Source of the DNA: Sphingomonas sp.
GTDB taxonomy: Bacteria > Pseudomonadota > Alphaproteobacteria > Sphingomonadales > Sphingomonadaceae
NCBI RefSeq assembly: GCF_019635515.1
Contig: NZ_JAHBZI010000002.1
Span: 686,001 to 750,000, forward strand
DNA length: 64,000 nucleotides
Direction: 5' to 3'
Part shown: positions 60,156-64,000 of the stretch, piece by piece
Numbering within the stretch: position 1 is the first letter of the stretch
Layout of the letters: each line of letters starts with the position of its first letter
Notes under the pieces: generated by a model
The model's database searches: none
Seen by the model: the letters and a program-made list of their open reading frames with translations, nothing else
What the model was told of the DNA's origin: nothing
Made by a program: the position numbers and the translations under genes

Positions 60156-60953
60156 ATGAACAATCGTCAGGCTAATAACGGCCGCCGTCGCGGCCGTGGC
60201 GGTCAGCAGCGCACCGGTGGCAATTCCGGCCAGCGCGACAATGGTAACCGCATTGACAATCGCGCCCGCGGCAACGCCGCGCAGCTGCTCGAGAAATACA
60301 AGAATCTCGCAGCCGACGCCCAGCGGCAGGGCGACCGCGTCAACGCCGAATATTATCTCCAGTTCGCCGATCATTATTTCCGCGTGCTGAGCGAGAGCCG
60401 TTCACGCTTCGAAGAGCAGAATCCCCAGGCCCGCCGTCCGCAGGAAGCGAACGACGACCAGGACGACGACTTCGATTACGAGGCCGATGGCAACCGCGGC
60501 GGCGAGGAGCGCCAGCAGCGCGACTATCGTGAGCCCCGCGAAGCCCGTGGCGATCGCGAAGATCGCGGCAATCGCGACGATCGTGGCAACCGCGACGCTG
60601 GCCGCGAAGAGCGTGGTGCCCGCGACGACCGCGAGCCGCGCCGCAACGGTCGCGCCAATGGCTATGCCAATGGTCATGGCAGCGAAGGCGAGCCGGGCAC
60701 GCAGGAAAGCCTTGGCGAGGAGCGCGCCGAGCGTCAGGAGCGTCCCGAACGTCAGGAACGTGCCGAGCGTCCGCGCCGCGCCGCCCGTCCGCGCCGCGAG
60801 GAAGCCGCCGAGGGTGATCATGGCATCGACGCCGCGGTGCTGCCGCCGGCATTCGGCGCCGACCTGTCGGCCGAGCCGCAGGCCGAAGCGCCCGAGAAGA
60901 AGCCCCGCCGCCGCCGCGCCCGCAGCGACGACAGTGAAGCTCCGATCGCCTGA
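60156..60953 (+). CDS. DUF4167 protein, basic/acidic low-complexity
   Basis: A 265-residue protein with a conserved N-terminal DUF4167 block (NNRQANNGRRRGRGGQQR; ARGNAAQLLEKYKNLAADAQRQGDRVNAEYYLQFADHYFR in parts). The rest is a long disordered region of Arg, Glu, Asp, Gly and Asn with many RxxRGxRDDR-like repeats and an Arg-rich end (KKPRRRRARSDD). The composition suggests RNA or ribonucleoprotein contacts. This family is nearly confined to alphaproteobacteria. About 268 nt upstream (59888-60155) hold no gene I can support. Confidence 0.85.
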   Translation: MNNRQANNGRRRGRGGQQRTGGNSGQRDNGNRIDNRARGNAAQLLEKYKNLAADAQRQGDRVNAEYYLQFADHYFRVLSESRSRFEEQNPQARRPQEANDDQDDDFDYEADGNRGGEERQQRDYREPREARGDREDRGNRDDRGNRDAGREERGARDDREPRRNGRANGYANGHGSEGEPGTQESLGEERAERQERPERQERAERPRRAARPRREEAAEGDHGIDAAVLPPAFGADLSAEPQAEAPEKKPRRRRARSDDSEAPIA

Positions 60954-61025
60954 TAGCTCGCGAAGGGCCTAGCCCTTCCATATCAACCTGCTAGCATCCT
61001 CCCTGACCACAGTCGGGAGGATGCT

Positions 61026-62429
61026 ATGCGTTTGGCCGCACTCGTTCTGGCGGGCTTGTCCGCGACACTCCCCCTTGCCGCGCAGGCGCAGACCGCCGCC
61101 GCTGCCGACCCTGACGCCACCGCGCAGGGCGATGTCGCCGTCACCATCTACAACAACGATCTGGCGCTGGTGCAGGACAAGCGCACGCTGACGCTGCCCA
61201 ATGGCCGCACCCGCCAGGAATTCCCCGATGTCTCGGCGGGCATCCGCCCGGAGACGGTGACGCTGAGCGGCGCCGGCATCAATATCGTCGAGCAGAATTT
61301 CGACTTCGACCTGCTGACGCCCGACAAATTGATGAGCAAGGCGGTGGGCCGCAACGTCACGCTGATCGGCAAGGATGGCCAGCCGCGCGAGACCGCCAGG
61401 GTGCTCGCCAACAATGGCGGGACGATCCTCCAGGTCGGCGACCGTATCGAGATCCTCGACCGGATGAACGCGCGTGTCGTCTTCTCCTCGCTGCCGCCGA
61501 ACCTGCGCGCGCGGCCGACCTTGTCGGTGACGCTCGACAGCGCCAGCGCCGGGGCGCGGCCGGTGACGCTCAACTATCTGTCGCGCGGGCTCGGCTGGAA
61601 GGCCGATTATGTCGCCTTGTTCGACGAGGCCGCCGGCAAGATCGACGTGCAGGGCTGGATCACGCTGACCAACAACAGCGGCACCACCTTCAGCAAGGCG
61701 AGCACCCTGCTGGTCGCCGGTGCGGTCGGCGGCAATGACAATGGCCGGCCGCGTTACTACCGCCCGCCGCCCCCGCCGCCGGGCAATGCCGCCGGGACCG
61801 AGAGCGCCAGCCGCGAGCGGCTCGGCGACTTCTATGTCTATCCGCTGGCCGAGCGGACGACGATCGCCAACGCCCAGCAGAAGCAGGTGAGCTTCCTCGA
61901 CGTCAGCGGCGCTCCCGCCAACAAGGCCTATTTCTATCGCAACAACTGGCTGGGCCGCAGCGACGAGGCGCAGAGCGTGGACACCGTGCTGCGCTTCTCG
62001 TCGTCGCGCGAGGGTGGCCTCGGCGATGCGCTGCCGGCGGGCACGGTGCGCGTCTATATGCGCGATGCGCGCGGGCAGCCGCAGTTCATCGGCGAGAGCA
62101 ATATCGATCACACCCCGATGGGATCGCGCCTCGCGCTCAAGACCGGCGAGGCGTTCGACGTGAAGGTGCAGCCGACCGTCGAGAAGCGCGAGAAGCTGGG
62201 CGACAGCAAATGGCGCACGACGATGCGCTACCGGCTGACCAACGCCCGCGACGCGGCGGTGACGGTCGAGCTGGCCCAGGCCGGGCTCGACAGCTGGTGG
62301 AAGGATACCCGCATCGAGAGCGAATCCCAACCAAGCGACCGCAGCGATGCCGATCAGGCGCTGTGGAAAGTCGCGGTGCCGGCGAATGGCGAGACGATCG
62401 TCACCGCCGTCTTCATCACGCGCTACTAA
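61026..62429 (+). CDS. secreted DUF4139 protein (paralogue 1)
   Basis: A 467-residue protein with a signal peptide (ALVLAGLSATLPLAAQAQ). The mature part reads AVTIYNNDLALVQDKRTLTLPNG, FDLLTPDKLMSKAVGRNVTLI, LNYLSRGLGWKADYVALFDE and ends with the DUF4139 core (RLGDFYVYPLAERTTIANAQQKQVSFLD to VPANGETIVTAVF). DUF4139 proteins are beta-rich and of unknown function, probably periplasmic or outer-membrane associated. A proline tract (RPPPPPPG) lies at about residue 250. It is followed by a paralogue 5 nt downstream. Confidence 0.85.
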   Translation: MRLAALVLAGLSATLPLAAQAQTAAAADPDATAQGDVAVTIYNNDLALVQDKRTLTLPNGRTRQEFPDVSAGIRPETVTLSGAGINIVEQNFDFDLLTPDKLMSKAVGRNVTLIGKDGQPRETARVLANNGGTILQVGDRIEILDRMNARVVFSSLPPNLRARPTLSVTLDSASAGARPVTLNYLSRGLGWKADYVALFDEAAGKIDVQGWITLTNNSGTTFSKASTLLVAGAVGGNDNGRPRYYRPPPPPPGNAAGTESASRERLGDFYVYPLAERTTIANAQQKQVSFLDVSGAPANKAYFYRNNWLGRSDEAQSVDTVLRFSSSREGGLGDALPAGTVRVYMRDARGQPQFIGESNIDHTPMGSRLALKTGEAFDVKVQPTVEKREKLGDSKWRTTMRYRLTNARDAAVTVELAQAGLDSWWKDTRIESESQPSDRSDADQALWKVAVPANGETIVTAVFITRY

Positions 62430-62434
62430 GGCGG

Positions 62435-63973
62435 ATGCGCGTGCTCCGCGCATTGCTGGTGCTGGCCGCGGCATGGCTTGCGGCCGACGCGGCGTGCGCG
62501 CAGACGGTGACCTCGGAAAAGCCCGACAGCGTCTCGGTCTCGATCTACCGCGCGACCGATCGCGGCGCCGACGATCCGATCGAGCTGCAATGGCTCGGCG
62601 GCTATGCGCTGATCACCGAGACGCGGACCGTGACCATCCCGCAGGGCCGCGCCGTGATCCGCTTCGAAGGCGTGGCGGGACGCATCCTGCCCGAAAGCGT
62701 GATCGTCACCGGGCTGCCCGAAGGGGTGCGCGAGAAGAATATGGACGCCGATCTGCTGTCCGAAGCCAGCCTGTATGCGCGCAGCCTCAACCGGCCGGTG
62801 ACGATCCGCCGGACCGTGGACGGCAAGCAGATCGAGGAGCGGGCGATCATCCGCTCCGGCGCGGACGGCGCGGCGATCTTCGAAACCGCGCAGGGTTTCT
62901 TCGCGGCGGATTGCCGCCGGCCCGAGGAGATCGTCTATGATCGCGTGCCGGCGGGCCTGTCCGCCAAGCCGACGCTGTCGGTCGAGACCGAGAGCCCGCG
63001 TTCGGGGCGGGTGCGGCTGACGCTGTCCTATCTCGCCTGGGGCTATGACTGGCAGGCCAATTACGTCGCGACGATGCACCCCGGCGGCAAGACCGCCGAT
63101 CTGTTCGCCTGGGTGACGCTCGCCAATGGCGACGTGACGAGCTTCGACAATGCCGAGGCGATGGTGATCGCCGGGCGGCCCAATCGCGAGGATTATGACG
63201 AGCCGGAAGCGCCCGAGGCGGAACCGCTGAGCTTTCGGTGCCTGGCGCTGCCGGCGCCAGAAATCTCGGTAACCGTACTACCCGCGCCCGAGCTTGAGGC
63301 GAGGGGCATCAATACGGTCGCCGAAGCTTTGCAGCGGGTCTCCGCCGATGGGATTGGTGACATCATCGTCACCGGATCGCTGGTGCGGCAGGAAAATCTC
63401 GGTGATTTCAAGCTCTACCGGATTCCACACAACACGACGGTCGCGTCGCTGAGCCAGAAGCAGGTGGCGTTGCTCGATCAGCCTTCGGTTCCGGTCGAGG
63501 TGGTCTATCGCAGCCGCGTCTATGATGACGAGTTGCGGGACGAGGATCGGCCGGTCGAGCTGGTGCTGCGCGCGCAGAACAGGAAGGAGAAGGGGCTCGG
63601 GCTGCCGCTGCCCCAGGGGTCGGTCGCGGTATTCGAGCCGCAGGGCGGGCAGCGGCTGCTGATCGGCGAGGGCGCGATCACCGACAAGGCGATCGGCGAG
63701 GAAGTCGAGGTCGAGATGAGCGCGGCGACTCAGGTCGGCGCGACGATCGAGGCGGGCGAGAGCGGACGCGGCTGGGAAGAGCATCTGCTCCAGGTGTCGA
63801 ACGCCAATCCCTATCCGGTGCGCTACGAGGCCGAGCTGGAGGTCAGCGATTCCTACAGGCTGGGCAAGGCATCGGCGCGGCTGATCCGGCGCAAGAGCCG
63901 CGACGTCTGGATCGTCGAAGTGCCCGCCAACGGCACCGCGCAGCTGCGCTATCGGCTGAAGCATGTCGATTAG
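62435..63973 (+). CDS. secreted DUF4139-like protein (paralogue 2) with an extra insert
   Basis: A 512-residue paralogue of the preceding gene. It has a signal peptide (VLRALLVLAAAWLAADAACAQ). Shared landmarks are DADLLSEASLYARSLNRPVTI, LSYLAWGYDWQANYVATM, NLGDFKLYRIPHNTTVASLS then QKQVALLD, and VPANGTAQLRYRL. In place of the proline tract of paralogue 1 it carries an insert of about 50 residues (~265-320) containing NTVAEALQRVSADGIGDIIV then TGSLVRQ. This resembles the DIIVTGS segment that precedes the plug of TonB-dependent receptors. Function unknown. Confidence 0.82.
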   Translation: MRVLRALLVLAAAWLAADAACAQTVTSEKPDSVSVSIYRATDRGADDPIELQWLGGYALITETRTVTIPQGRAVIRFEGVAGRILPESVIVTGLPEGVREKNMDADLLSEASLYARSLNRPVTIRRTVDGKQIEERAIIRSGADGAAIFETAQGFFAADCRRPEEIVYDRVPAGLSAKPTLSVETESPRSGRVRLTLSYLAWGYDWQANYVATMHPGGKTADLFAWVTLANGDVTSFDNAEAMVIAGRPNREDYDEPEAPEAEPLSFRCLALPAPEISVTVLPAPELEARGINTVAEALQRVSADGIGDIIVTGSLVRQENLGDFKLYRIPHNTTVASLSQKQVALLDQPSVPVEVVYRSRVYDDELRDEDRPVELVLRAQNRKEKGLGLPLPQGSVAVFEPQGGQRLLIGEGAITDKAIGEEVEVEMSAATQVGATIEAGESGRGWEEHLLQVSNANPYPVRYEAELEVSDSYRLGKASARLIRRKSRDVWIVEVPANGTAQLRYRLKHVD

Positions 63974-64000
63974 CCCGTGCAATCGCGTGCGTTTCGTGGG

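Overview
The window is GC-rich chromosomal DNA from an alphaproteobacterium, most likely a sphingomonad (Sphingomonas or a close relative). This is inferred from the split F1 operon atpHAGD-(secreted protein)-atpC, the 85-residue epsilon subunit, the alanine/lysine/proline tail on AtpD, a DUF4167 protein, paired DUF4139 proteins, and many small palindromic repeats between genes. There is no rRNA, CRISPR array or complete insertion sequence. One tRNA (Gly, TCC) is present.

Layout. 1-1.5 kb: the end of an intradiol-dioxygenase-like gene, a frameshifted AraC regulator and a small secreted DUF6265-like protein. 1.5-7 kb: the F1 ATP synthase operon on the minus strand. 7.2-9.1 kb: three secreted proteins of unknown function. 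9.1-11.7 kb: an RhlE-like DEAD-box helicase, a membrane-anchored unknown and a secreted cupin. 11.7-15.1 kb: a GH43 glycosidase and an MFS sugar-acid transporter behind a LacI-type palindrome, then a block of nested inverted repeats. 15.2-23.4 kb: ada, a secreted trypsin-like protease, two tandem HExxH peptidase-TPR paralogues and priA. 23.4-32.6 kb: small secreted proteins, fsa/tal, xerC-like, dedA, gshB, yraN, rsmI, an LpoA-like lipoprotein, hemW and tRNA-Gly. This stretch carries two inverted copies of a 262-bp repeat. 32.6-34 kb: a thiolase relic and trxB.

34-47.3 kb is a nearly complete guanine-to-glyoxylate purine catabolic locus: an AzgA-type permease, a nucleosidase, AllA, PuuE, allantoicase, UraD, UraH, PuuD, XdhABC and GuaD. 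From puuE to guaD every gene overlaps its neighbour by 1-8 nt. The expected flow is guanine, xanthine, urate, 5-hydroxyisourate, OHCU, allantoin, allantoate, ureidoglycolate, glyoxylate plus urea. A foreign-looking GIY-YIG/DUF4357 gene sits seamlessly between uraD and uraH, and a palindromic element lies in frame inside xdhC.

47.3-64 kb: a HAD phosphatase, a 26-residue membrane peptide, an outer-membrane barrel, a LytTR response regulator with a 1498-residue multi-GAF hybrid kinase, an orphan LysR effector domain, an FMN reductase and a CoA-ester lyase. Then hisS-prfA-prmC, a DUF4167 RNA-binding-like protein and two DUF4139 proteins.

The most interesting unexplained structure is the 262-bp repeat. 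It holds ten TGTCGC-like hexamers on an exact 11-bp lattice and ends in a hairpin. Both copies lie between convergent genes.
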